A stretch of DNA of 64,000 nt from Bacteroidota bacterium (GTDB lineage Bacteria; Bacteroidota; Bacteroidia; Flavobacteriales; Weeksellaceae). The translations under genes and the position numbers were made by a program. The stretch lies in assembly GCA_023393915.1 (NCBI GenBank), contig JAEXBS010000078.1:1-64000 (forward strand). The letters are read 5' to 3'. Shown here one piece after another: positions 8,241-15,835 of this stretch; within the stretch, counting starts at the first letter, position 1; each line of letters starts with the position of its first letter. Under the pieces are notes generated by a model. It was not told the DNA's origin and did not search any database. It saw only the letters and a program-made list of their open reading frames with translations.

Positions 8241-8972
8241 TTATTTAAGAATATCTTTACCTTTATGTAGTTTATATATTTGACTTTCGTCGACTTCAAT
8301 TAGATCATGTCTTTTGGTGGAGGGGATTTGCGCGTGATTTAGAAACTCTCCAATAAATCTGTATATCGTCCTATTGCTTTTTTGAGGATTTAATTCATTT
8401 ATGTATTTAAACAAGTCATTAACTATGGCAAATTCTATTTTCTCGACTAATATTTGCATTTTGTAATTTACATGTTCGTTAACTGATGAAAAAGTGGATT
8501 TCAATGAATCTAAGATATCGGCCAATAGAAAGTGATTTCTAATCGGAATGGTTCCGTCAGAAAATTTGAACGAAATCATTTCAAGTTTTGATATTTTTTC
8601 AGCATTATTAAGAATATTAGATAATAATCTAAAGTCATCTGGAATCTTGTCCAGATCTTTAACTATAGGGTCTTGGACAAATTGGACGGACTCGAAGTAT
8701 GCATAATTAGCCCATAGTAGTGCGTCTATCATTAAATCGATATCAAAAATTAAATCGCAATTCTTCAGAAAATTTTTAAACTCACTAATTCTATTAGCAT
8801 TTATTAAATATTTAACGTCCGATACCCTAATATGATGCTTTGCATTAGAGAAAATTGTAGGGTCTTGACTAAAGTATTCTAACAGTTCATCATTGTCGTC
8901 TGAGAATTTTCGCTGTTTGCTTTCTATTGTTTCTTGAGTACAGTCTAATATTTTAAAGTAATATGATACCAT
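8241..8972 (-). CDS. Unknown cytoplasmic helical protein at the tRNA edge of the island
   Basis: From the ATG at 8972 the product is about 243 residues. An upstream in-frame TTG at 9005 is unlikely because it coincides with a TATTTTTG promoter box and with the T-run of the tRNA terminator. I recognise no family. The sequence is largely alpha-helical and acidic, without signal peptide, membrane helices or clear catalytic motifs. The C-terminal part, NPQKSNRTIYRFIGEFLNHA, looks like a small helical domain. As the gene nearest to tRNA-Asn it is probably island cargo or an element-specific control gene. Function is unknown. Confidence 0.7.
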   Translation of the reverse strand: MVSYYFKILDCTQETIESKQRKFSDDNDELLEYFSQDPTIFSNAKHHIRVSDVKYLINANRISEFKNFLKNCDLIFDIDLMIDALLWANYAYFESVQFVQDPIVKDLDKIPDDFRLLSNILNNAEKISKLEMISFKFSDGTIPIRNHFLLADILDSLKSTFSSVNEHVNYKMQILVEKIEFAIVNDLFKYINELNPQKSNRTIYRFIGEFLNHAQIPSTKRHDLIEVDESQIYKLHKGKDILK

Positions 8973-9002
8973 TTTGACCAAATGTTTCAGTATTGTTACA
9001 GC

Positions 9003-9010
9003 CAAAAATA
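9003..9010 (-). promoter_or_regulatory. Possible -7 box (TATTTTTG) for the 8972 gene
   Basis: The minus strand reads TATTTTTG, 31 bases before the ATG at 8972. It lies inside the T-run of the tRNA terminator, so part of the match may be chance. Confidence 0.35.
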
Positions 9011-9040
9011 AAAAAAGGATTCCACATTTCTGTGAAATCC
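9005..9040 (-). terminator. Rho-independent terminator of tRNA-Asn
   Basis: The arms 9017-9026 and 9031-9040 pair at 9 of 10 positions around a 4-base loop. On the minus strand the stem is followed by a long T-rich run, right behind the 3' end of the tRNA. If the island entered at the tRNA 3' end, this terminator came with it. Confidence 0.8.
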
Positions 9041-9052
9041 CATTGCTAAATG

Positions 9053-9126
9053 CTCCTCCTCTTGGGCTCGAACCAAGGACCCTCTGATTAACAGTCAGAT
9101 GCTCTAACCAACTGAGCTAAGGAGGA
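9053..9126 (-). tRNA. tRNA-Asn (anticodon GTT)
   Basis: Read on the minus strand, the 74-base gene starts TCCTCCTTAGCTCAG and folds as a cloverleaf. The acceptor arms TCCTCCT and AGGAGGA pair perfectly, the anticodon loop is CTGTTAA with GTT at positions 34-36, and the T-arm is CTTGG-TTCGAGC-CCAAG. The discriminator base is G and no CCA is encoded. Its 3' end faces the integrase-bearing island, so it is the likely attachment site. Upstream lies a TATATTTG promoter box and downstream a terminator. Confidence 0.97.
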
Positions 9127-9151
9127 ATGGTTTATTGCTTTTAAGCGTGTG

Positions 9152-9159
9152 CAAATATA
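9152..9159 (-). promoter_or_regulatory. -7 promoter box (TATATTTG) of tRNA-Asn
   Basis: The minus strand reads TATATTTG, 25 bases before the mature tRNA 5' end, in the spacer between rseP and the tRNA. It matches the Bacteroidota TAnnTTTG box exactly. Confidence 0.65.
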
Positions 9160-9201
9160 ATGTCTTTTTAAAATTTACACAACTATTTTTTCAAAAAAAC
9201 C

Positions 9202-10539
9202 TTAAAATTTTCCGGTAATCCACTTAAATATGTCGTTACCAAAGATTAACACCATGAGTCCCAGTAAGAAAATCACACCAATCATCTGTGCGTTTTCTAA
9301 AACTTTCTGAGGAACAGGCTTTCCTGTGATAATTTCCCAAAGGGTAAACATGACGTGACCACCGTCAAGACCTGGGATCGGAATTAAGTTTAAGAAAGCG
9401 AGCCAGACGGAGAACATTGCTGTGAAGCTCCAGAAAAACTCCCAATTCACCTTTTCAGGCATTTGTTTTATGATTCCAATAGGGCCAGAAACTTTTTTGT
9501 AACCTTGAGTCGTACTGTTGAATACAATCTTGAATTGTTTCACTTGCATAACCAAAACATCAATAGTTCTTGTAAATCCTCTCGGGATAGCTTCAAAGAA
9601 ACTATATTCTTGTTTAACATTCGTTTTTGCAAGTGCAGTGATTAAGGGTTCAACCGATGTAGAGAAACCTAGTTTACCTTCTTTATCTACGAGCGCTTCG
9701 GTTTGAAAGGTCTCACCGTTTCGATTAATACTTAAAGCAACGGTCTGGTTCTTTTTATTTTCTAATTCTCCGGATAATTGATCAAAGAAAGGGGTTGGCT
9801 TATTGTCAATAGCTACAATTTGATCTCCTTTTCTTAGAGAAGCCTTACTGGCGCCAGAGCCTGCAACTACACTATCAATGACTGTAGGAAAACGCTGTGA
9901 AAAGTAAGCTCTTGCTTCATTTGCTTGCAAAACATCTCTTACGCCAAGTTCATTCACAGGAAAGGTTACCTCATTTCCATCTCTTAAAACAGTTACTTCA
10001 TCTGCAAAAAGCATATTAACCATTGAGGTCTCAAAGCGTGGCGAAGGTTTACCGTCAATGGCAAGAATTTTATCCCCTGTTTTTAGTCCCATTTTTTCTC
10101 CTTCTGCAGAAACAGCAATACCGTTTTTGAATTTAGTATTGTCGTGGTATTCCTCCCCTTTAAAGAAGGAAAGAGACGAGTAAATAAGCCAAGCTAGAAA
10201 AAAGTTCACTGTAACTCCTCCTAGCATGATGATTAGTCTTTGCCATGCGGGTTTGCTTCTAAACTCCCACGGTTCTGCCGGCTTTTTTAATTGCTCGGTA
10301 TCCATACTTTCATCGACCATTCCAGCAATTTTAACATAACCTCCTAGCGGAAGCCATCCTATACCGTATTCGGTTCCTCCAATTTTTTTCTTAACGATAG
10401 AAAACCAAGGATCAAAGAATAAATAGAATTTTTCCACTCGGGTTTTAAACCATTTTGCAGGAAGGAAATGTCCTAGTTCGTGAAGTACAACAAGTATAGA
10501 GATACTAAGAAAAAACTGTAATAATTGAGCAAAAGTCAT
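9202..10539 (-). CDS. rseP: RIP site-2 zinc metalloprotease RseP
   Basis: This membrane protease of the site-2 family, of about 445 residues, cuts transmembrane anti-sigma factors and remnant signal peptides. The zinc motif HELGH lies in the first membrane helix (10468-10482). Two PDZ-like regions follow in the middle, and the second metal-binding motif PGLDGGH sits in a C-terminal membrane helix near 9358-9369. The usual RseP topology of four membrane segments is visible. I chose the ATG at 10539 because a TACCTTTG promoter box at 10564-10571 overlaps the upstream TTG start. The C-terminal stop lies 76 bases from the tRNA-Asn gene. It is the first core gene outside the island. Confidence 0.93.
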   Translation of the reverse strand: MTFAQLLQFFLSISILVVLHELGHFLPAKWFKTRVEKFYLFFDPWFSIVKKKIGGTEYGIGWLPLGGYVKIAGMVDESMDTEQLKKPAEPWEFRSKPAWQRLIIMLGGVTVNFFLAWLIYSSLSFFKGEEYHDNTKFKNGIAVSAEGEKMGLKTGDKILAIDGKPSPRFETSMVNMLFADEVTVLRDGNEVTFPVNELGVRDVLQANEARAYFSQRFPTVIDSVVAGSGASKASLRKGDQIVAIDNKPTPFFDQLSGELENKKNQTVALSINRNGETFQTEALVDKEGKLGFSTSVEPLITALAKTNVKQEYSFFEAIPRGFTRTIDVLVMQVKQFKIVFNSTTQGYKKVSGPIGIIKQMPEKVNWEFFWSFTAMFSVWLAFLNLIPIPGLDGGHVMFTLWEIITGKPVPQKVLENAQMIGVIFLLGLMVLIFGNDIFKWITGKF

Positions 10540-10563
10540 TATGTCTAATAAAAATAAGTTGGG

Positions 10564-10571
10564 CAAAGGTA
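10564..10571 (-). promoter_or_regulatory. -7 promoter box (TACCTTTG) of rseP
   Basis: The minus strand reads TACCTTTG, 24 bases before the ATG at 10539. It overlaps an in-frame TTG and so excludes that codon as the start. Confidence 0.65.
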
Positions 10572-10644
10572 AGTATTATCAAAAGCATGCCAAAACAATT
10601 GCCTAGCAAAAGCAAAGGATGAATTACCATCTAACAACTATATG

Positions 10645-10688
10645 AAAAAATAATCCACTATAGCGCTTTTACATTATAGTGGATTATT
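10645..10688 (-). terminator. Terminator after the 10732-11193 gene
   Basis: A perfect 14-bp stem (10649-10662 with 10675-10688) has a 12-base loop. On the minus strand it is followed by TTTTTT (10645-10650 overlapping the stem foot). It ends transcription before rseP. Confidence 0.85.
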
Positions 10689-10731
10689 AAGTTTTGTTGA
10701 TTATTACGTTTCGCTCAACAAAGAGCAACCA

Positions 10732-11193
10732 TTAGAAAGTAAATCTAAATCCTGCTGCAAAACGTCCAGCTTCAGCGTCGGAATGGTCTCCAATTATGAA
10801 TCGTGGCCTCCAGTCCATTGAGAAATCAAGTGGAGCCCCAGGAATTTTGTAATCTAGACCAAGCATTGCAGATGGTGCAAATTCAGTAAATCCATCACCG
10901 AAAATAATACCAGGTCCTGCTCCAACATACCATTGCAGGTTATTAGCGCCAGGGAATGGCTGGTGGTATTGATAATTGGCTTGTAAAACAGTTGCTCCAT
11001 CACCGAAAAGAACTCCGAATTCCCCAGCATGGTTCGCTTGGAAGAAGTGCTTAACGTGAGGACCTACGAATGTGGAACCATCTCCAAAATCAACAAGTAC
11101 ACCTGCTCCTGTTTTGTAAGTTTGAGCTTGCATTTGGGTCACTCCAAACATCATTGCAACTGCAAAGGCAGCGCCAGCTAAAATCTTTTTCAT
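10732..11193 (-). CDS. Secreted or outer-membrane beta-barrel-like protein
   Basis: The 153-residue product has a clear signal peptide (MKKILAGAAFAVAMMFG, cut after MQAQ). Its mature part of about 130 residues is built from short alternating Gly/Phe/Asp strands such as VLVDFGDGSTFVGPHV and AGRFAAGFRFTF. The terminal aromatic (F) after a beta strand is the usual mark of an outer-membrane barrel recognised by BamA. I do not recognise the family, and the length would suit a small 8-strand barrel. A similar-sized exported gene lies just upstream on the same strand. It has its own strong terminator. Confidence 0.7.
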   Translation of the reverse strand: MKKILAGAAFAVAMMFGVTQMQAQTYKTGAGVLVDFGDGSTFVGPHVKHFFQANHAGEFGVLFGDGATVLQANYQYHQPFPGANNLQWYVGAGPGIIFGDGFTEFAPSAMLGLDYKIPGAPLDFSMDWRPRFIIGDHSDAEAGRFAAGFRFTF

Positions 11194-11237
11194 AATTAAA
11201 TTATTTTTAAGTTGTATAATTGTTTGTTTTATTGGTT

Positions 11238-11669
11238 TTATAGATTAATTGAAACGCCAATGCTTCCATTGTTGCCAATTTCGGCAAAAGCTCCAATGCG
11301 ATCATTAAAGTAATATCGCGCTCCGATATGAGCGCCAAGTCCAAAAGTATTACCTAGAAGTCCCAAGTCAACACCTGGATATATATCCCATTGAGAGGGA
11401 AGATTCAATGCTTCCTGCAAATGGAAATTAGCACGTCCAAAAACGAAAAAATTACTATCTTCCTTGTAATCGCTAAAATAAATATTAGCTCCAGCCCCTA
11501 ATGATACAACTTCACTGATTCCGTAGTCATAGGTTCCTGTGATTCCTGTTCCGTTCCCCCAAGCGCTTAACCCAATTTGTACTTTTTGATCGCCTTTGCC
11601 GTTCCAAGCCTGTGCAGAAATAGTTGCTGTGGTAAGTAACATGGAGAAAACTAAAACAAGTTTTTTCAT
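11238..11669 (-). CDS. Exported beta-rich protein, possibly DUF6646-like outer-membrane protein
   Basis: From the ATG at 11669 the product is 143 residues with a signal peptide MKKLVLVFSMLLTTATISAQ. The start is chosen because the signal peptide begins there; an upstream alternative adds only a non-signal tail. The mature part shows repeated Gly-aromatic strands (VSLGAGANIYFSD, FGLGAHIGARYYF) typical of small outer-membrane barrels. The run AWNGKGDQKVQIGLSAWG recalls the Flavobacteriia family DUF6646, but I hold that only tentatively. It precedes another exported beta-rich gene on the same strand, 44 bases away, so they may be co-transcribed. Function is unknown. Confidence 0.7.
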   Translation of the reverse strand: MKKLVLVFSMLLTTATISAQAWNGKGDQKVQIGLSAWGNGTGITGTYDYGISEVVSLGAGANIYFSDYKEDSNFFVFGRANFHLQEALNLPSQWDIYPGVDLGLLGNTFGLGAHIGARYYFNDRIGAFAEIGNNGSIGVSINL

Positions 11670-11786
11670 AATTTTATATAATTTTAATTGTTTTGGTGTT
11701 AAAATCAAATTTGAAGCCAAAATGCGTAAATTAGATGGTAAAGTGTAAATTTTAGAATAAAAATAGAAAGATTTAAAAAGTATTCA

Positions 11787-12539
11787 ATGAAAGTAATCGG
11801 CATTAATTTGGATATCCAATGGCATGACAAAGAGCTAAATTTTCAATATATAGAAAACAAAGTCAGGAACTTAGATGGTGATCTATTTGTGCTTCCGGAG
11901 ATGTTCTCTACGGGCTTTTCAATGGAGCCAGATGAGGTAGCGGACCGTAACTTAGAGAGCCTCGACTTTTTAAAAAAGATGGCAAATTGGAAGAAGGCAG
12001 CCTTTTGCGCTTCAGCGCCTGTCTATGAAAACGGGCATTTTTGGAACCGTATGTATTTTGTACACCCCGATGGTAGGACAGAAAACTATGATAAACGCCA
12101 TCTTTTTTCTTTCTCTGGAGAAGATAAAGTGTATAGTGCTGGAGATCAGCGTGTCATTGTTTCTTATAGAGGAATAAGAATTTTACTGCAAGTTTGTTAC
12201 GATCTTAGGTTTCCTGTTTTTTCCAGAAACCAGGAGGATTATGATGCAATTGTCTATGTGGCCAATTGGCCTAAGAAGCGAGTACACCATTGGGAAGCAC
12301 TATTAAAGGCTAGAGCAATTGAAAATCAAGCGTATGTGTTTGGAGTAAATCGGACCGGAACCGATGGCAATGGACTAGAATATCTATCTAGTAGTTATTT
12401 TTATTTTGCTGACGGTAAGGAAATAAGTACTTCGGAGGAATCCGTTTTGTCGGCAGAACTTGATAAAGAAGCCTTAGATAATTATAGGGAGCACTACAGT
12501 TTTCTAGGTGATCGGGATCGATTCACCATAGAAAAGTAG
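11787..12539 (+). CDS. Omega-amidase, nitrilase superfamily (YafV/Nit2 type)
   Basis: The 250-residue carbon-nitrogen hydrolase has the full Glu-Lys-Cys triad: E38 in LPEMFSTGF, K103 in YDKRHLFSF and C137 in VCYDLRFP. The RHLF and DLRFP contexts are those of omega-amidases, which hydrolyse alpha-ketoglutaramate and alpha-ketosuccinamate to the 2-oxo acids and ammonia in glutamine and methionine-salvage metabolism. The length is normal. The gene is alone on the plus strand and converges with the thioredoxin gene, so no operon context supports a specific substrate. It is a cytoplasmic enzyme. Confidence 0.88.
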   Translation: MKVIGINLDIQWHDKELNFQYIENKVRNLDGDLFVLPEMFSTGFSMEPDEVADRNLESLDFLKKMANWKKAAFCASAPVYENGHFWNRMYFVHPDGRTENYDKRHLFSFSGEDKVYSAGDQRVIVSYRGIRILLQVCYDLRFPVFSRNQEDYDAIVYVANWPKKRVHHWEALLKARAIENQAYVFGVNRTGTDGNGLEYLSSSYFYFADGKEISTSEESVLSAELDKEALDNYREHYSFLGDRDRFTIEK

Positions 12540-12556
12540 AATAAGAAAAGTCCCCC

Positions 12557-12859
12557 TTAGTTTGCGAATTTTTCTAGAAGCTGAGTAAGGGTTTGTACAT
12601 CGTGCACACCGCTCTGTTTGTATAGAAGTTCACCCTTTTTGAAAACAGCAAGAGTAGGAACACCCCGTACACCGTATTCTGAAGCGATTTTTGGATATTG
12701 ATCGACGTCGATTTTAACAATGCGTGCTCGCTCTCCGATCTTCTCTTTCACTGTGGTCAGCACCGACGATTGAACTTTGCACGGTTGGCACCAGGTGGCA
12801 AAAAAATCGATTAAAACAGGTCGGTCTGAATGGATGAGTTCTTGAAATTTTTGAGACAT
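12557..12859 (-). CDS. Thioredoxin family protein
   Basis: The 100-residue protein is a single thioredoxin fold with WCQPC active site (C24, C27) and the cis-proline in GVRGVPTLAVF. There is no signal peptide, so it acts in the cytoplasm. The CQPC dipeptide differs from the classical CGPC and is common in dedicated thioredoxins. It is the last gene of the persulfide/sulfur operon, 25 bases after DUF6132. A role in reducing the rhodanese or low-molecular-weight persulfides is inferred from that position. Confidence 0.9.
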   Translation of the reverse strand: MSQKFQELIHSDRPVLIDFFATWCQPCKVQSSVLTTVKEKIGERARIVKIDVDQYPKIASEYGVRGVPTLAVFKKGELLYKQSGVHDVQTLTQLLEKFAN

Positions 12860-12884
12860 TTTAATAAAATCTTAATCTTACCAG

Positions 12885-13088
12885 TTATTTGTTACTTTTT
12901 GGGTTCTCCTTTTTTAAAGATAATAGTAGATAACCCATTACCATCCCGTACAACGTAGAATTAATGGGCTTGGAAGTAATTGAGCAAGAACCGGAGTTGC
13001 ATCCTATAAAATAATAATAAGCAAAACCTATAATTCCTCCTAGAATAATACCTAATAAAGGCAAACGGTATTTTAAAATGAAATCCAC
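12885..13088 (-). CDS. DUF6132 small membrane protein
   Basis: The product has 67 residues with two membrane helices separated by a short loop with the family mark IGCNSGSCSITS, two Cys in a GCxxGxC pattern. DUF6132 proteins are found next to rhodanese and persulfide genes in Bacteroidota, but their role is not established. I chose the GTG at 13088 (MDFILKYRLPLLG) because it begins just before the first helix as in relatives and does not overlap the upstream gene. A GTG at 13118 is the alternative, with a 26-base overlap. The two loop Cys could carry sulfane sulfur or bind metal, which is a speculation. Confidence 0.8.
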   Translation of the reverse strand: MDFILKYRLPLLGIILGGIIGFAYYYFIGCNSGSCSITSKPINSTLYGMVMGYLLLSLKKENPKSNK

Positions 13089-13092
13089 GATC

Positions 13093-14505
13093 TTAATTGT
13101 TGGAGCAAAAATCGCCACCTTCGTTTAAAGGAAGGGAAGAATCTTTCTTGATGGCATTAAATCCACCTTCCACTTCTTTAAAATTTCTAATTCCTCTAGA
13201 ATTAAGGATGCTTCCTGCAATCATACTGCGGTACCCTCCTTGACAATGTAGAACGATGTTGTCTTGATCTTTGATTTTTGTAGTCCATTGGGAGATCTCA
13301 CTTAAAGGTAAGTTTACCGCTCCTTCTAGGTGTCCTTTTTCAAATTCAGATTCCTTTCGTACGTCTAAAATAAAGGTATTTGGATTTATTTGGGTTTTAA
13401 GTTCACTTGCGGGAATCCTGTTGATTTCGTCAATTTCTTTACCTTCTTCGATCCACTGATTCATTCCACCTTTAAGGTATCCAAGTACGTTGTCAAAGCC
13501 AACACGAGAAAGTCTTGTAATCGCTTCTTCCTCTGTTCCTTGGTCTGTAACTAAAAGCAGGGGCTGCTTCACCTCAACAATCATGGATCCTACCCAAGGA
13601 GCAAAATCTCCTTTTAAGCCAATATTAATAGAGTTGGGAATAAAGGCTTTATGAAAATCTGCAGCGTTTCTAGTATCTAAAATGAGGGCCCCACTGTTTT
13701 CTGCAATCTCTTGAAATTCTGCAGGTGAAAGCTCACGTAAGGATTGGTCTAAAACTTTATCAAAACTTTGATACCCTTTTTTATTCATTTCTACATTCAT
13801 CCCAAAGTACTTGGGAGGAGCTGACAGTCCATCTAACACCGCTTCAATAAACGATTCTCGGTTAGGTTGGTTCAGAGCATAATTGCTTTTTTTCTGATTA
13901 CCTAAGGTGTCTACCGTTTCTTTCTGCATGTTTTTTCCACATGCAGAGCCTGCGCCATGAGCCGGATAGACTAAGAGATCATCTGGTAACGGGAGAATTT
14001 TTGCCTCAAGACTATCGTAGAGCATGCCTGCGAGTTCTTGCTGTGTGAGATTGGCGTCCTTCTGAGCTAAATCTGGTCTTCCAACGTCTCCTAGAAACAG
14101 AGTGTCCCCTGAAAATATGGCATGAGGCTGACCTTCTGGGTCTATTAATAGGTAAGTGGTACTTTCAAGGGTATGACCTGGAGTATGAAGAACTTTAATT
14201 TGAGCTTTTCCTAGTTGAAGAACCTCCTCATCCTTTGCAATATAGGCTTCAAATTCTGGATTTGCAGTTGGTCCGTAAACTATCGGAGCTCCTGTTTCTC
14301 GGCTTAAGTCTAAATGTCCTGACACAAAATCTGCATGAAAATGGGTTTCAAGTATATATTTCAAAGTGACGCCATCTTGTTTTAAACGCTCCAAATAAGG
14401 TTTTGTCTCGCGCAAAGGATCAATAATCACCGCTTCATTTTCAGAGACAATATAATAAGCGCCTTGCGCTAGACATCCTGTGTATATTTGTTCCACTTTC
14501 ATCAT
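13093..14505 (-). CDS. CstB-like persulfide dioxygenase with pseudorhodanese and rhodanese domains
   Basis: The 470-residue protein has a metallo-beta-lactamase-fold persulfide dioxygenase domain at about 1-240. H55 and H57 lie in THFHADF, and a second His is in HTPGHT. Phe follows the Asp where binuclear enzymes have His, as expected for the mono-iron group. Then comes a rhodanese-like domain (about 255-355) in which the catalytic Cys is replaced (LLLVTDQGT). A true rhodanese follows, with C421 in HCQGGYRS. This order matches CstB of Staphylococcus aureus, which turns thiol persulfides plus oxygen into thiosulfate. It is cytoplasmic. It sits between a lipoprotein and DUF6132, with thioredoxin and a TauE exporter in the same run. 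Confidence 0.88.
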   Translation of the reverse strand: MMKVEQIYTGCLAQGAYYIVSENEAVIIDPLRETKPYLERLKQDGVTLKYILETHFHADFVSGHLDLSRETGAPIVYGPTANPEFEAYIAKDEEVLQLGKAQIKVLHTPGHTLESTTYLLIDPEGQPHAIFSGDTLFLGDVGRPDLAQKDANLTQQELAGMLYDSLEAKILPLPDDLLVYPAHGAGSACGKNMQKETVDTLGNQKKSNYALNQPNRESFIEAVLDGLSAPPKYFGMNVEMNKKGYQSFDKVLDQSLRELSPAEFQEIAENSGALILDTRNAADFHKAFIPNSINIGLKGDFAPWVGSMIVEVKQPLLLVTDQGTEEEAITRLSRVGFDNVLGYLKGGMNQWIEEGKEIDEINRIPASELKTQINPNTFILDVRKESEFEKGHLEGAVNLPLSEISQWTTKIKDQDNIVLHCQGGYRSMIAGSILNSRGIRNFKEVEGGFNAIKKDSSLPLNEGGDFCSNN

Positions 14506-14601
14506 AGTTCAATTTAAATTTGACCAGGTTAATGCAAATTTCGTTTAATTTTTTTTAACCGAAGTACTCTCCCTCTAGATTGTGTTCATTGATGCGGTCA
14601 A

Positions 14602-14973
14602 TTAGTTGTCTACTGGGAGGTATTTCATTGCGTTTCCTTCTGCATCAGATAATTTCCCTCCAATATTTCCTGTTCCCATTTCCCACTTAAGTTCTTCGTC
14701 AGCAAATACCGGATTGCCTGTGGTGGAGACCGTTTTTGCTTCTAGCTTTCTTCCGGGTTCTTGGTTTTTCTGGATTTCTACAGCGACTTTATCTCCTAAG
14801 GCTAAGTAGGTCACACGAAGGGTATCGCCTTTACTGCTGTGTAAAATCTGAGTTTCTTGTCGACTGTGAATTTCTACTTCGTTTTGCTCAGAAGAAGCTT
14901 CAATTTTCTGATTTTCTTTTGTACAGCTCAATGCAAAAGCAAGGCAGGCAAATGTTAATATTAAGTTTTTCAT
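14602..14973 (-). CDS. Small lipoprotein, possibly MliC-like
   Basis: The 123-residue product has a lipoprotein signal MKNLILTFACLAFALSC with lipobox ALSC, so it is anchored in a membrane facing the periplasm or surface. The mature domain of about 80 residues has an ILHSSKGDTLRVTYLALGDK strand pattern and a later VFADEELKWEMG. This resembles MliC-type C-lysozyme inhibitor folds, but without the usual paired Cys, so the family call is weak. It lies between the TauE exporter and the CstB-like gene on the same strand and is probably carried in that operon. Function is unknown. Confidence 0.65.
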   Translation of the reverse strand: MKNLILTFACLAFALSCTKENQKIEASSEQNEVEIHSRQETQILHSSKGDTLRVTYLALGDKVAVEIQKNQEPGRKLEAKTVSTTGNPVFADEELKWEMGTGNIGGKLSDAEGNAMKYLPVDN

Positions 14974-14984
14974 GATAATGGAAG

Positions 14985-15776
14985 TTATTTTATTAAAATT
15001 TCACTAACAATAATAAGGACACCCATGGTCAGTACAAGATAGCCAAACAAGGGTTTTAATTTTCTAGATTCGATTCGTTTGGAAAAGGCGACACCTACTA
15101 AGATGCCAATGATGGATAAGGAAGTGAACAGTAGTAAAAAACCCCAATCTACAGCTACTTTATCTAATGATGAAATAAATCCTATGAGGGAATTCACTGA
15201 AATAATGAAAAGCGAAGTTCCCACAGCCTCTTTCATTTTAACCCCCATGAGCATGACCAATGCGGGTACGATCAGAAACCCTCCGCCTGCACCTATAAAA
15301 CCAGTAACAATTCCCACAAGCAGTCCTTGAGAAGCCAGAAGGGTTAAATGACCTCCCACTTGAGCGGTACGAGGTACTCTTTGCTTCTTTTGTATCATTT
15401 TGATGGCCGCAATAATCATAAGAATGGCAAAGAGCAAAAGAATGAACATTTCATTGGTCACGGTGATTCCCCATCGGTTAATGATATAGGGCGGTAAATG
15501 GGGTAGGACCACTCTTCTAGAGAACAATATTCCTAAAACCGAGGGCAAGCCAAATTGTAGTGCCGTTTGAAATCGAACGTGTCCTTGTCGAATAAAGCTG
15601 ACAGACCCTACACTGCTCGTCACTCCCACCACAAAAAGTGAGAGCGCTGTTGCAGTAATTGCATCAATTTCAAAAAGGTAAGCAAAGACCGGTACACTTA
15701 AGATACTTCCTCCACCTCCTATTAGTCCCATGATAATTCCAATGAGAATGGCAAAGAGGTAACCGATTGTATGCAT
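14985..15776 (-). CDS. Sulfite exporter TauE/SafE family permease
   Basis: The 263-residue integral membrane protein has two homologous halves, each with a Gly-rich helix start: GLIGGGGSILSVPVFAYLFE at residue about 18 and FIGAGGGFLIVPALVMLM at about 160. About eight membrane helices are visible. This family moves sulfite, thiosulfate or sulfonate-type anions. Being first in the run that holds the CstB-like dioxygenase and thioredoxin, it probably expels the thiosulfate or sulfite formed from persulfides. The substrate is inferred. A promoter box lies 52 bases upstream. Confidence 0.87.
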   Translation of the reverse strand: MHTIGYLFAILIGIIMGLIGGGGSILSVPVFAYLFEIDAITATALSLFVVGVTSSVGSVSFIRQGHVRFQTALQFGLPSVLGILFSRRVVLPHLPPYIINRWGITVTNEMFILLLFAILMIIAAIKMIQKKQRVPRTAQVGGHLTLLASQGLLVGIVTGFIGAGGGFLIVPALVMLMGVKMKEAVGTSLFIISVNSLIGFISSLDKVAVDWGFLLLFTSLSIIGILVGVAFSKRIESRKLKPLFGYLVLTMGVLIIVSEILIK

Positions 15777-15827
15777 AGAGTCTATTAAGTTTTTGAAAAA
15801 TGGGATCTTTTATTCAGGGAAATCAAG

Positions 15828-15835
15828 CAAACTTA
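15828..15835 (-). promoter_or_regulatory. -7 promoter box (TAAGTTTG) for the TauE-CstB-thioredoxin operon
   Basis: The minus strand reads TAAGTTTG, 52 bases before the TauE/SafE ATG at 15776, overlapping the 3' end of the preceding gene. It is the best candidate for the operon promoter. Confidence 0.5.

Noticed and set aside
9053..9077. Search for a second copy of the tRNA-Asn 3' end as left attachment site
   Set aside because: No copy was seen between 1 and 9000; the left boundary is probably off-window.
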